This document shows, piece by piece, positions 20,721-31,094 of a stretch of DNA of 64,000 bases. The notes beneath the pieces are model-generated. The model was not told the origin of the DNA. It saw nothing but the letters and a program-made list of their open reading frames with translations, and did not search any database. Within the stretch, counting starts at the first letter, position 1; each line of letters begins with the position of its first letter. The stretch is from positions 1 through 64,000 of the forward strand of contig CACJJL010000005.1 in assembly GCA_902593735.1 (NCBI GenBank), given 5' to 3'. The stretch is from an uncultured SAR116 cluster alpha proteobacterium (GTDB lineage: Bacteria; Pseudomonadota; Alphaproteobacteria; Puniceispirillales; Marisalimonadaceae). Position numbers and translations under genes: made by a program.

Positions 20721-22454
20721 CTACATCTCAAAAATTGGTTCAATTTTAAGAATACTTAACCCTTTTCTAATTGTTAAAGCAACAGCTTTCACTAATGATA
20801 ATCTTGCATTTGTTAATTCCAAATCTTCTTCAACTATAAATTTTATATAATTATCTTTTCCTTTACTCCATAGACTATGGAAAATACTTGATAATTCAAT
20901 TAAGTAGTAACAGATTCTGTGAGGTTCATGATTTTTAGCAGCAAGTTCTAGGGTTCTAGGCCATAAAGCTATGAATTTAATAAGTTCAATTTCGTGGACA
21001 TCTTTTAAGCGTTTTGGGTTTTTTAAAATTAGCTCTTCCTCTCTAACTTTTGAAGATCTAAAAATAGAGTTACAACGTGCGTGCGCATACTGGACGTAAA
21101 ACACTGGATTTTCTTTTGATTTTTCTATTACTTTTTTAAAATCAAAATCTAAAGATTGGTCGTTTCTTCTAGTCAGCATAATAAACCTTACAACATCTTT
21201 ACCTACAGCATTTATAATGTCAGATAGAGTTATGAAGTTACCTGCTCTCTTACTCATTTTAATTGGTTTTCCTTCCTCCAAAAGGTTTACTAAAGCACAA
21301 ACTTTTGTATCAATTGAAATGGTATCATTTGACAAAGCTCTTACAGCTGCATTTATTCTAGAAATATAACCTATGTGATCTGCCCCTAAAACATTAATCA
21401 AATCACCTTTGGTTCTATTCATTTTATCTAAATGATAAGCCATGTCTGTTGCAAAATAAGTCCACGTACCGTCTGATTTTTTAAGAGCTCTATCAGAGTC
21501 ATCACCATACACAGATGACTTAAATAATAATTGTTCTCTTTTTTCCCAATTTTTGGGGTCCGTACCCTTAGGTGGATCTAAAACACCATTAAAAATAAGA
21601 TTTTTACTTTCGAGAATTTTTAAAATTTCAGTTAATAAATGTCCAGTAATTATTTCTTTTTCACTGGTAAAAACATCCATTTCTATTCCTAATTTAAGAA
21701 GATCATTTTTAATAATTCTCATTATGACTTCTAAAGAAACAGATCTAACTTTTTCAAAAACTTTTTCTTTAGGGTCCGTTTCCAATTTATCTCCATACTT
21801 TTCAAAAAGATTTTTACCTACTTCTTTTAAGTATTCCCCTGGATAAAGACCCTCTGGGATATCAATTGACTTATTTCTTACTAGTTCATTATACCTTAAC
21901 AATGAAGAGTCTACTAATTTTTCAATCTGATTTCCTGCATCATTAATATAGTACTCTCTAGTAACTGTGTAGCCAACCTCAGTCAAAAGAGACGCAAGGG
22001 CGTCTCCAAACACAGCACCTCTTGCATGACCAGCATGAAGAGGTCCAGTAGGATTAGCAGAAATATATTCGATGTTTATGTTTTTTCCTTTTCCTATTTC
22101 TAATTTATCCCAATTCCCTGAGTGCAGAAGCATATTGCTCAAGAAATCTGACCATACATTTTGTTTAAATGTAATATTAATAAACCCTGGCCCAGCTACA
22201 TTAACATTGTCAACACCTGGAAAATTTGAAATATAGACCATAAAATTTTCTGCTATTATTTTAGGGCTTAGTTTTAAATCTTTACTTAAAATCATTGCTA
22301 AATTTGTAGACATATCTCCATTAATTGAATTTTTAGGAGGTTCTAGAGTTAATTTTTTAAGAATGTCTTCAACTATGAAAGAATATTTAAAATCTGATTT
22401 AAACTTATCAACCGCTTCAATCAAATGGTTAAAGTAAAATTTGTAAATATTCAT
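20721..22454 (-). CDS. argS: arginine-tRNA ligase
   Basis: Class I synthetase charging tRNA-Arg. The HIGH motif reads HAGH within NPTGPLHAGHARG, and the KMSKS-like motif is PIKMSKRAGN. The C-terminal DALR anticodon-binding domain ends ALTIRKGLSILKIEPIFEM. Length 577 aa is normal. It lies between dgt and the SPOR gene. Confidence 0.97.
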   Translation of the reverse strand: MNIYKFYFNHLIEAVDKFKSDFKYSFIVEDILKKLTLEPPKNSINGDMSTNLAMILSKDLKLSPKIIAENFMVYISNFPGVDNVNVAGPGFINITFKQNVWSDFLSNMLLHSGNWDKLEIGKGKNINIEYISANPTGPLHAGHARGAVFGDALASLLTEVGYTVTREYYINDAGNQIEKLVDSSLLRYNELVRNKSIDIPEGLYPGEYLKEVGKNLFEKYGDKLETDPKEKVFEKVRSVSLEVIMRIIKNDLLKLGIEMDVFTSEKEIITGHLLTEILKILESKNLIFNGVLDPPKGTDPKNWEKREQLLFKSSVYGDDSDRALKKSDGTWTYFATDMAYHLDKMNRTKGDLINVLGADHIGYISRINAAVRALSNDTISIDTKVCALVNLLEEGKPIKMSKRAGNFITLSDIINAVGKDVVRFIMLTRRNDQSLDFDFKKVIEKSKENPVFYVQYAHARCNSIFRSSKVREEELILKNPKRLKDVHEIELIKFIALWPRTLELAAKNHEPHRICYYLIELSSIFHSLWSKGKDNYIKFIVEEDLELTNARLSLVKAVALTIRKGLSILKIEPIFEM

Positions 22455-22469
22455 TAACTCAAAATCTTT

Positions 22470-23636
22470 CTATGTGTAAAATTTATCATATTCTCTTTTC
22501 AAATAATTGTCTGTCATACCAGCTATATAGTCAGCTATGACTCTAAATTTTTCTTTTTGTGAAAGTTCAGATAAAATTTGCCCATTAAAATATTTCCATT
22601 GTTCTGGAAGTTTATGAATCTCCTTTATAAATAATAAAAATAATTTTTCTATCATAAGTGCATGTTTATCCAGTTTTTTTACAATTAACTCATTTCGATA
22701 CATTTTGTTAAATAAAAATTTTCTTATTTCTTCCATTGACGATGAGCCATTAATAGAAAGTTTTACAGTTTTTTTTCCATAATCTTTTATTTCATTAACA
22801 TTTTTAAAGTTATTTTTTTTTATAATTGCTAGTGAATTTGATACAACATCGTTTATAAAATAACTAATTAGATGCCTTATTAATTGATGAATTAATATAT
22901 CATCATTTATATTGATAAAATTATTTTCAATATTCTTTAAAATATAATTAATAATATCTATTTTACGAAGATCTTTTAAAGAAAATAATTTTTCACGAAG
23001 ACCATCGTCAAAATCATGCGTTAAATAAGCTATATCATCAGAAATATTTGCCACTTGACCTTCTAATGAGCTGTGTGTTCTGAAGTCAATATCTAAGATA
23101 AGACAAATATCCTTTATCGTTTGTGGTATTTTATCCAAATCTAAAAAAGGTCCATTATGTTTAATCAATCCCTCTAAAGTTTCATGAGTAAGGTTCAAAC
23201 CATCAAAATTTGGATATTTTTTTTCTAAAATTGTTACAACTCTTAATGATTGTTCATTATGATTAAAACCACCTACATCAGACATTATTTTTTGGAGAAT
23301 ATCTTCTCCCTTATGACCTAGAGGTGGATGTCCTAGATCATGTGCAAGAGCTATGGTCTCAGTTAAATCCTCATTAATATTAAGAGCCTTAGCAATTGAT
23401 CTTGCAATCTGTGATACTTCAAGAGTATGAGTCAGTCGAGTTCTATAATGATCTCCTTTATGGAAAATAAAAACCTGAGTTTTGTCTTTTAATCTTCTAA
23501 AAGCTTCAGAGTGAATAATTCTATCCCTATCCCTTTGAAATTCAGACCTTCCAAGAATAAGTCTATCATCTTTGTAGATTCTCCCCCTACTTTCTGAACT
23601 ATGACATGCAAATGGATTTAAATAACGGTTGGTCAT
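22470..23636 (-). CDS. dgt: dGTP triphosphohydrolase-like HD protein
   Basis: HD-domain enzyme predicted to hydrolyse dNTPs, notably dGTP, to the nucleoside and triphosphate. Metal ligands appear in the block RTRLTHTLEVSQIAR and in AHDLGHPPLGHKGE. Length 388 aa fits the alphaproteobacterial Dgt-like group. The ATG at 23636 begins the family N-terminus (MTNRYLNPFACHS). A TTG three codons upstream (23645) is also possible. Divergent from erpA, upstream of argS. Confidence 0.92.
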   Translation of the reverse strand: MTNRYLNPFACHSSESRGRIYKDDRLILGRSEFQRDRDRIIHSEAFRRLKDKTQVFIFHKGDHYRTRLTHTLEVSQIARSIAKALNINEDLTETIALAHDLGHPPLGHKGEDILQKIMSDVGGFNHNEQSLRVVTILEKKYPNFDGLNLTHETLEGLIKHNGPFLDLDKIPQTIKDICLILDIDFRTHSSLEGQVANISDDIAYLTHDFDDGLREKLFSLKDLRKIDIINYILKNIENNFININDDILIHQLIRHLISYFINDVVSNSLAIIKKNNFKNVNEIKDYGKKTVKLSINGSSSMEEIRKFLFNKMYRNELIVKKLDKHALMIEKLFLLFIKEIHKLPEQWKYFNGQILSELSQKEKFRVIADYIAGMTDNYLKREYDKFYT

Positions 23637-23747
23637 TATTAACAAAAATAAAATTATCCAATAACTTATTCATTTATGTATAAAAATATGTTAAATTGCA
23701 ATTAAACAATTGTAATAAATTTCAAAATTAAATGAGGTTTTTTTTAA

Positions 23748-24092
23748 ATGAATGAAAGTAAGGATTTTAATCAAGACTTTACTCTATCAAAAGAAGCCTT
23801 AGAAAGAGTAAAAATTTTACTTAAAGACGAAGAAGGTGCATATTTTAGAATATCAGTTCTAGGAGGTGGATGTTCTGGCTTTCAGTATGATTTTTCATTT
23901 GATAAAAAACCTAAAGACGATGATATGATCTTCAAAGAAGGTGGAATTGATTATTTAATTGATAAAGTGTCTATTGATTTTCTTCGTGGAAGCACTTTAG
24001 AATATGTTTCAGAACTAGCAGGATCATATTTTAAAATTGAAAATCCTAATGCTACAGCAAATTGTGGCTGTGGAACAAGTTTCTCTATCTAA
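23748..24092 (+). CDS. erpA: iron-sulfur cluster insertion protein (A-type carrier)
   Basis: A-type carrier delivering Fe-S clusters to apo-enzymes. The three cluster cysteines are present: Cys42 in GGGCSGFQY, and Cys106 and Cys108 in NCGCGTSF near the end of the 114-aa protein. Its place beside dgt and xth is the normal alphaproteobacterial one. The AGG/TTTT leader before the ATG is AT-rich with a weak GAGG ribosome site. Confidence 0.93.
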   Translation: MNESKDFNQDFTLSKEALERVKILLKDEEGAYFRISVLGGGCSGFQYDFSFDKKPKDDDMIFKEGGIDYLIDKVSIDFLRGSTLEYVSELAGSYFKIENPNATANCGCGTSFSI

Positions 24093-24107
24093 GATAAATT
24101 TAATCCA

Positions 24108-24896
24108 ATGTCCTTTAAAATAGCCAGTTTTAATGTAAATTCTATAAAAATGAGACTGCCAAATGTATTAAGTTGGCTAGATAAAAATAATATTGATGTC
24201 ATTTTAATGCAGGAAACTAAAACAATGGACGATAATTTTCCTTCATTAGACTTTAAACAAAAACAATACAATGTAATATTCAATGGACAAAAATCATATA
24301 ACGGTGTCGCAATTGCATCTAAATTTGAAATAGATGAAATTACCAGATCATTGCCTTTTTACAATGAGAGCATTGATAAAGATGATCAAGCTAGGTTCTT
24401 ACATGTAAAAATTAATGATGTAAATATCATTTGCTTATATTTACCTAATGGTAATCCTGCTCCTGGTCCTAAATATGACTATAAAATTAATTGGATGAGG
24501 CGTCTTATAAAATATACAAAAGAGATATATGACACAAATGAACCTCTGATTTTAGGAGGCGACTTTAATGTAATTCAGGAAAGTATTGATTGTGATGATG
24601 TATCTAAATGGCAAAATGATGCATTATATTTGGAAACAACCAGAAGTCATTTAAGAGAGTTAATACATATTGGTCTAGTTGATGCTTACCGCATAAAATA
24701 TCCAACAGCTAAAGAGTATAGTTTTTGGGACTATCAGGGTGGAGCATGGCAAAAAGACAATGGAATAAGAATAGATCTTTTTTTAATCTCACCGGAGATA
24801 GTTGATAATCTAATTGACGTAGGAATAGACAAAAAACCAAGAGGTGAAGAAAAACCCAGTGACCATACACCTATTTGGATTCATATAGAAAAATAA
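24108..24896 (+). CDS. xth: exodeoxyribonuclease III
   Basis: AP endonuclease and 3'-5' exonuclease of base-excision repair. Catalytic motifs of the exonuclease-endonuclease-phosphatase fold are visible: FNVNSI near the N-terminus, MQETK with the metal-binding Glu, GGDFNV, and SDHTPI near the C-terminus. Length 262 aa. It follows erpA after 15 bases and ends 3 bases from the convergent dehydratase gene. Confidence 0.96.
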   Translation: MSFKIASFNVNSIKMRLPNVLSWLDKNNIDVILMQETKTMDDNFPSLDFKQKQYNVIFNGQKSYNGVAIASKFEIDEITRSLPFYNESIDKDDQARFLHVKINDVNIICLYLPNGNPAPGPKYDYKINWMRRLIKYTKEIYDTNEPLILGGDFNVIQESIDCDDVSKWQNDALYLETTRSHLRELIHIGLVDAYRIKYPTAKEYSFWDYQGGAWQKDNGIRIDLFLISPEIVDNLIDVGIDKKPRGEEKPSDHTPIWIHIEK

Positions 24897-24899
24897 AAT

Positions 24900-26750
24900 T
24901 TATGATTTATGTATATTTTTAGGTATAAACCCTGAATCTTCTACCTCTCTAGGATTAGGAACCCAGAGTTCTCGATTAGGATGCATTCCAGCTCCATAAG
25001 TTGCTGAAACAGCAGAGTTTCTCATTCTATTAAGCAATCTCGTATCTGCATCGCCAACTGCTGGATGTGTACCACCATTAGTTTTGAAAATTTCTTCCCA
25101 ATTGCTTTTTCTAAACTTGAAAATATTAGTATCATTCAATTGAGAACAATTAATCTCATTTTTATTTAAATCAACTATAATTTCATCTCCATCCTCTATC
25201 AGGGCAATAGGTCCACCTATGGCCGCCTCTGGACCAACATGACCAATGACAAGACCAACTGAGCCACCAGAGAAACGTCCATCAGTCATTAATCCTACAA
25301 TTATATTTCTTTCTCTGCACAAAGTGGTAATTCTTGAGGTGGAATCCAGCATTTCTGGCATTCCTGGTCCGCCAACAGGTCCTTCATACCTAACTACAAC
25401 CATATCATTATTATTAAAGCTATCTGGTTCATTTTCTAAGGTCCAAAGAAGTTTTTGTTCTCCATCAAATATTCTAGCTTTTCCAAAAAAAACATTATTT
25501 TCTAAACCACCTTCAACACCAGCTAGTTTTAAGATAGAACTGAATTCAGGAGATAAATTTCCTCCTAAAAGTCTAAGCCCACCAGTTTCTTTATAAGGTT
25601 TATTTACAGGATATATTACTTTTCCGTCAGGTTCTTTAGGAGCTAATTGATCAACTTGTTCAGTTAAAGTTTTACCTGTACACGTTAAAGTATTGCCATT
25701 CAACAAGCCTGAATCTAATAAATCCTTTATAAAAACCTGCACACCACCTTGTTTATCAATATCAACCATTGAGTATTTTCCAAATGGTCTTGCATCAACT
25801 AAAACAGGAACTACTTTTTCGGATAAATAATTAAATTCATCTGGAGACATAATGTCTTCACTAAAACTTTTATATCCTGCAGCTCTAGCTAACTCTGGTG
25901 CATGAAGCATGACGTTAGTTGATCCTCCTATAGACATTGCTACTATTAGAGCATTTCTTATAGAGTCTCTCGTAACAATATCTCTTGGCTTAATATCTTG
26001 TTTAACCATATTATCTAAATAAGTAATGAGTTGGTCAGGGAAAACATCTAACCTTCTTTTATCGTCTGAAGGTGGTGAAACCATATGTAAAGGTTGCATG
26101 CCTACAACACCAATAAAAGTCTGCATAGTATTATAAGTAAACATCCCGCCACAACTTCCATATCCAGGACAAGCTTCGCATGCAATTCTTTTTTTCAATT
26201 CTTCATCTTCACTACCTGCAATTTGATAACTTGAAATAATGTCCAATGGTTCATTAGTAACTGAATCAATTCCAGGTCTTATTGGACCGTCAGACATTAT
26301 AATAGCAGGTCTATTGTGCTCTAAAATTGCAGACAATGTTCCAACAGGTGGTTTATCACAAGCAACAACAGCAATTGTTCCTTCTAAACCCGAAGCACTT
26401 AAATGTTCGCATAATGTATCATTGGTTACTTCTCTTCCAATTAAAGAATAACGCATCTCTTTAGTACCATTTCTTATACCATCAGATGTCGCTACGGTGT
26501 ACTCAGGTTGTACTAATCTCATTCTAATATCATTTGGGTTTTGGCCAATCCTTAGTCTTAATTTTTCATGTATTGTTTTAACTTTTTGTTCAACACCAAG
26601 ATAACATTGAGAGTCTCCTTTATTACCAACCACCCCAATTGAAGGTTCATGTATTAAATCAAGGTCAGTATTTAGAATTCTTGCAATACCAAAAGTTTGA
26701 GAATTTCTTCCAGGATTTTTGTCAATTAAAACTGTTTTGGAATTCGTCAT
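24900..26750 (-). CDS. IlvD/Edd-family dehydratase, divergent
   Basis: The 616-aa protein belongs to the Fe-S dehydratases that remove water from dihydroxy or sugar acids. Cluster-ligand cysteines are in VACDKPPVG and YGSCGGMFTYN, and the C-terminal active-site block GRFSGGSVGLVIGHVGPEAA with its serine is intact. The N-terminal third differs from classical IlvD: where IlvD has a NSFTQFVPGH-type stretch this has NKGDSQCYLGVE. So dihydroxyacid dehydratase (branched-chain amino-acid synthesis) is possible, but a sugar-acid dehydratase is equally open. No ilv gene is nearby. A GGAGAAA ribosome site precedes the ATG. Confidence 0.8.
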   Translation of the reverse strand: MTNSKTVLIDKNPGRNSQTFGIARILNTDLDLIHEPSIGVVGNKGDSQCYLGVEQKVKTIHEKLRLRIGQNPNDIRMRLVQPEYTVATSDGIRNGTKEMRYSLIGREVTNDTLCEHLSASGLEGTIAVVACDKPPVGTLSAILEHNRPAIIMSDGPIRPGIDSVTNEPLDIISSYQIAGSEDEELKKRIACEACPGYGSCGGMFTYNTMQTFIGVVGMQPLHMVSPPSDDKRRLDVFPDQLITYLDNMVKQDIKPRDIVTRDSIRNALIVAMSIGGSTNVMLHAPELARAAGYKSFSEDIMSPDEFNYLSEKVVPVLVDARPFGKYSMVDIDKQGGVQVFIKDLLDSGLLNGNTLTCTGKTLTEQVDQLAPKEPDGKVIYPVNKPYKETGGLRLLGGNLSPEFSSILKLAGVEGGLENNVFFGKARIFDGEQKLLWTLENEPDSFNNNDMVVVRYEGPVGGPGMPEMLDSTSRITTLCRERNIIVGLMTDGRFSGGSVGLVIGHVGPEAAIGGPIALIEDGDEIIVDLNKNEINCSQLNDTNIFKFRKSNWEEIFKTNGGTHPAVGDADTRLLNRMRNSAVSATYGAGMHPNRELWVPNPREVEDSGFIPKNIHKS

Positions 26751-26775
26751 ATTTTTCTCCGATTTTCATTTAATA

Positions 26776-29418
26776 TTATAAATTTAATAAGGCCTTTTTT
26801 ATTTCTGATTTTCTTTGATCAAATATTATTTTTTTTGTTTTCACTTCCTCTATTACTTTTGGCGGCGCTTTTTCTATAAATGAAGGGTTGTTTAATCTTT
26901 TATCTATTATTTTAATTTCATTGGTTATATTTTCAAGCTCTTTACTCAATCTATTTTGTTCTGCTTCTATGTCAATTAGTCCATCTGTTGGTATCATTAA
27001 AATTATCTCATCAACAGTTGTAACAATAGATTTTTCATTTTCTTCATGTTGTTCAGATAAAAATTTTATCTGATCTAATTTTGCTAAATTAAGTATTAAA
27101 TTATTATTTTCTTCAATAATAATCTTTTTTTCTTGCTTTACATTTTTAAGTAAAATTGTAGGTCTAGACTTATTTGGAATATTTTTTTCAACTCTTATTG
27201 ATCTTATCGTCGACACAATATCAATTGTCAGACCTATTCCATTTTTTAATGAAGTTTCAGTTTCAATTAATCTCGGCCATGAAGATGATATTGCTAACTT
27301 ATTAGATTTAAACAAGTTTTCAAAAATTTCTTCTGTCACATATGGCATTATTGGGTGTAACATTAATAAAACATTTTTCATAATTTTAATAGAAACACTT
27401 TTAGTCTCTTTTTGTGATTCAATATCTTTAGAATTATTCAAAATAGGCTTGATAAACTCTATATACCAATCACAATAATCTCTCCAAATAAATTGATACA
27501 AGGCATCTGCAGCATCATTAAATTTGTATTCAGCTATAGATTTTTTAACTTTTGAATTAAGTTGATTATAATTTTCAATTATCCATTTGTTGATTTGTAA
27601 ATTTATAGAATTGAGATCAGTGTCTAGTTCTAAAATGCATTCATTAAATTCAAGAAATTTACATCCATTCCATATTTTTGTGCTAAAATTTCTATATCCT
27701 GCAATTCTTTCTTCTGATAATTTTATATCCCTTCCTTGAGCAGCCATTGCTGTAAGAGTGAATCTTAATGAGTCAGCACCATACTTGACAGATAAATCAA
27801 GAGGATCTAGGACATTACCCTTTGATTTTGACATTTTTTGACCTTTATCATCTCTTACTAGAGCGTGTATATAAACTTCTTTAAATGGAACCTCGTCATC
27901 CATAAAATGCATGCCCATCATCATCATACGAGCCACCCAAAAGAAAATTATGTCAAAGCCAGTTACTAAAACATTAGTTGGATAATATTTCTTTAGATCT
28001 TTTGTGTTATCAGGCCATCCTAAGGTTGAAAATGGCCAAAGTGCTGATGAAAACCATGTGTCCAAGACATCTTCATCTTGTATTAGTTTAACTTTTTTTC
28101 CATAATGCAATTCTGCCGCTTTCTCAGCATCTAACTGGTTATGTTCTACAAAAATCTTATCATCAGGTCCAAACCAGGCAGGTATTCTATGGCCCCACCA
28201 TAATTGTCTAGAAACACACCATGGTTGAATATTGTTCATCCATTCAAAGTATGTTTTATCCCAATTTGCAGGAACAAACTTAGTTTTTTTATTTTTAACA
28301 GCTTTGATAGCTGGTTGAGCTAATTTATATGCATCAACATACCATTGGTCCATAAGCCATGGTTCCACAACTACGTTAGATCTATCTCCATGAGGAACCG
28401 TATGTACAAGTTTCTCTTCTTTAACATATAAATTTTGAGCTTTTAAAATCTCTAAAACTTTTTTTCTAGCTTCAAATCTGTCTAACCCTTTGAAATCTTC
28501 TCCACCATTTTCATTTATCGAAGCTTTAGCATCAAAGATATTAATCATATCTAAACCATGTCTTTTCCCAACTTCGAAATCATTAAAATCATGAGCTGGA
28601 GTTATTTTAACAGCACCAGAACCTTTATCTGGATCTGAATAATTGTCAAAAATAATAGGAATACGTCTATTTGTAATTGGTAATATTACATATTTACCTT
28701 TTAGATGAATATATCTTTCATCGTTAGGATTTACAGCTACAGCTGTGTCTCCTAACATAGTTTCTGGCCTAGTAGTGGCTATTGTTAAGAATTCGTCACT
28801 ATTTTCAAGAGGATATTTAAAATACCAAAATTTTCCTTCAACTTGTTTTTGTTCAACTTCTAAATCAGAAATAGCTGTTAATAATTTTGGATCCCAATTA
28901 ACTAATCGCTTATCTCTATAAATCAATCCTTCTTTATATAATTTAACAAATACAGAAATTACGGCTTTTGATAATCCTTCATCCATTGTAAATCGTTCTT
29001 TTTTCCAATCCGGTGACGCTCCTAAAGCTCTTAATTGATTTGTAATTTCACCACCTGACTTTTCTTTCCACTCCCAAACTTTTTCTACAAACTTTTCTCT
29101 ACCTAAGCCATGTCTTGTTAAATTAGATTTTGCTAATTCTCTTTCAACAACCATCTGAGTAGCTATTCCAGCGTGATCTGTCCCTGGTTGCCAGAGAACG
29201 TCTAGACCTTGCATTCTATGAAATCTTATTAATATATCTTGAATAGTAAATGTTAAAGCGTGTCCAATATGTAGAGAACCAGTCACATTTGGAGGTGGCA
29301 TCATGATAACATACGGTTGTTTTGATGATTGACTATCAGAAGCGAAAGCACCACTTTCCAACCATTTTTTATACCATTTTTTTTCTATATAATTAGAATC
29401 AAACCTTTTTTCCATCAT
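26776..29418 (-). CDS. valS: valine-tRNA ligase
   Basis: Class I synthetase for tRNA-Val with editing of mischarged Thr. HIGH sits at residues 50-53 in NVTGSLHIGHA, the KMSKS motif is GQKMSKSKGN, and the C-terminal coiled-coil arm (last 65 residues) starts VDEIILMIP. Length 880 aa is normal. It starts 23 bases after tolC on the same strand. A second Met directly follows the first. Confidence 0.98.
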   Translation of the reverse strand: MMEKRFDSNYIEKKWYKKWLESGAFASDSQSSKQPYVIMMPPPNVTGSLHIGHALTFTIQDILIRFHRMQGLDVLWQPGTDHAGIATQMVVERELAKSNLTRHGLGREKFVEKVWEWKEKSGGEITNQLRALGASPDWKKERFTMDEGLSKAVISVFVKLYKEGLIYRDKRLVNWDPKLLTAISDLEVEQKQVEGKFWYFKYPLENSDEFLTIATTRPETMLGDTAVAVNPNDERYIHLKGKYVILPITNRRIPIIFDNYSDPDKGSGAVKITPAHDFNDFEVGKRHGLDMINIFDAKASINENGGEDFKGLDRFEARKKVLEILKAQNLYVKEEKLVHTVPHGDRSNVVVEPWLMDQWYVDAYKLAQPAIKAVKNKKTKFVPANWDKTYFEWMNNIQPWCVSRQLWWGHRIPAWFGPDDKIFVEHNQLDAEKAAELHYGKKVKLIQDEDVLDTWFSSALWPFSTLGWPDNTKDLKKYYPTNVLVTGFDIIFFWVARMMMMGMHFMDDEVPFKEVYIHALVRDDKGQKMSKSKGNVLDPLDLSVKYGADSLRFTLTAMAAQGRDIKLSEERIAGYRNFSTKIWNGCKFLEFNECILELDTDLNSINLQINKWIIENYNQLNSKVKKSIAEYKFNDAADALYQFIWRDYCDWYIEFIKPILNNSKDIESQKETKSVSIKIMKNVLLMLHPIMPYVTEEIFENLFKSNKLAISSSWPRLIETETSLKNGIGLTIDIVSTIRSIRVEKNIPNKSRPTILLKNVKQEKKIIIEENNNLILNLAKLDQIKFLSEQHEENEKSIVTTVDEIILMIPTDGLIDIEAEQNRLSKELENITNEIKIIDKRLNNPSFIEKAPPKVIEEVKTKKIIFDQRKSEIKKALLNL

Positions 29419-29441
29419 ATCAGAATTCCAAATAACTTTGC

Positions 29442-30821
29442 TTAATTAAACATTTTAGGATCTAATATGTTAAAATCTAATTTGTTCTCTTTCAAATCAT
29501 ATTTAACATCTAAATCATTGTTTATATCTTTTATAGATAAATTTCCTAGAATAGACTTTATTTCATAAACACTAAAAATCTCATCTGCTTGACTTTGTAT
29601 CAAATTAGAGGATGCATTTAAAAATTCAACTTCTGCATCTAAAACATCAAGAATAGTTCTTATGCCAAATTCTGACTCTTTTTTTATCCCATTTAAAGCA
29701 AGTAATGATGATTTTTTTTCGCTCTCTGAGGCCCTGGTTTTGGCAATAGCGCTTTTGTAATTTTGATATGAAAAAATAACATTTAACTCCACCTGTCTCT
29801 TTTTTTCAGAAAATTCAACTAAACTAGCTCTTGACAAATTATCAAGTTTTTTTAATGACGCTTTTGAAGATGAATTATAAAATAATGGTGTCTTAAAAGT
29901 AAGATTTGCACCATAACTTTGATAATCAGTTGAAGAAGTATTTAATGATGATTCACTATCTTTGCCAAAAAATTCTAAATTAAGCGTTGGCCGATTATCA
30001 GTTTTTTTTAATGCAATATTTTTTTCAGCAATATTCTTTTTCAATTTCGCAACAATAATATCAAGGTTATTTTCTAAGGCTATTTTAATGACTTTATTTT
30101 TAGTATCTGGAATTCTGAAAGTTGGAATGGGTAAGGATAATTTATTTGGAATAGACTTAAATTTTGTAATACTTTTAAATTTTGAAATTGATTTTTCAAG
30201 ATTTCCTTCAGATAAAATTAAATCATATTGAGCTTTTGCTAATTTAGATTGAGCTTCTGCCAAAGTAGTTGGTGTGACAGTACCAGCTTGCAACTTTAAC
30301 TTCGTAGCATCAACATTTTCTTTAAATCTAATTAAACTTTTTTTTCTTAAACTCACTACTGATTGATTTGAATAAACGTTTAAGTAAGCTCTAATGGAAT
30401 TCAAAATTATTTTTTGCTCAATAATATTTAAGTTATATTTCTCAAGTTTAATATTTTCTTTTGCTATAGAAATTTTTTCATATGCTTCTCCTCCATCAAA
30501 GATATTTTTACTTAACGAGATAGTTGATGTAATTGTATCATCATTAACAAATGATCCTTGTGAGTTACTATCTTTATTCAAAGAATTGAAAGTTGTAGTA
30601 AAAGAATTTGTCCAGTCTTTTGATGAACTAGCTTCTTCTAAAACATTTTTGGCAGCAGCTAATTTATAATTTTGAACTTTTAATTCCAAACTATTTTTAA
30701 GTGCTTCATGAATAGAACGTTCAAACAAAAAATCTGATCCAAGAACTTTTGAAACATTTAAAAATACAAAACAGAAAAATGTTAAATAAAGTAATTTGCT
30801 TCTTTTAAAAAACGAAATCAT
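29442..30821 (-). CDS. tolC: TolC-family outer-membrane efflux channel
   Basis: Outer-membrane component of type I secretion and multidrug efflux. A Sec signal peptide (about 29 residues) precedes two repeats of the OEP helical domain. The conserved stretch with SQLSL-type beta strands is seen as STISLSKNIFDGGEAYEKI and the second as NLTFKTPLFYNSSSKA, with the FGIRTILDVLDAE block towards the end. Length 459 aa. tolC next to valS is a known alphaproteobacterial arrangement. Confidence 0.9.
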   Translation of the reverse strand: MISFFKRSKLLYLTFFCFVFLNVSKVLGSDFLFERSIHEALKNSLELKVQNYKLAAAKNVLEEASSSKDWTNSFTTTFNSLNKDSNSQGSFVNDDTITSTISLSKNIFDGGEAYEKISIAKENIKLEKYNLNIIEQKIILNSIRAYLNVYSNQSVVSLRKKSLIRFKENVDATKLKLQAGTVTPTTLAEAQSKLAKAQYDLILSEGNLEKSISKFKSITKFKSIPNKLSLPIPTFRIPDTKNKVIKIALENNLDIIVAKLKKNIAEKNIALKKTDNRPTLNLEFFGKDSESSLNTSSTDYQSYGANLTFKTPLFYNSSSKASLKKLDNLSRASLVEFSEKKRQVELNVIFSYQNYKSAIAKTRASESEKKSSLLALNGIKKESEFGIRTILDVLDAEVEFLNASSNLIQSQADEIFSVYEIKSILGNLSIKDINNDLDVKYDLKENKLDFNILDPKMFN

Positions 30822-31001
30822 TGAAACCTCAAAAAAAATTCTTAAAAAATACTAATTATAATTTAATAGCGAATTGAAAATAAAATTCTACATAAAATAT
30901 AAGTATTAACATGAAATTCCGAAACAAAATATTTTTCTAAAGTTTTTTTTTTAATTGCTTGTATGTTATTGAAGAGTTATAGAAGTAATCACCTATATCT
31001 T

Positions 31002-31075
31002 GGCCCGATGGCAGAGTGGTGATGCAGCGGCCTGCAAAGCCGTTAACAGCGGTTCGATTCCGCTTCGGGCCTCCA
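31002..31075 (+). tRNA. tRNA-Cys (anticodon GCA)
   Basis: A 74-nt cloverleaf with acceptor GGCCCGA pairing TTCGGGCC-type sequence at the 3' end, anticodon loop CTGCAAA (GCA at 34-36), T arm GCGGTTCGATTCCGC, and encoded CCA at 31073-31075. It stands 19 bases upstream of the selD fusion gene on the same strand. Confidence 0.97.
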
Positions 31076-31094
31076 TTTATTAGATGTTATAAAT

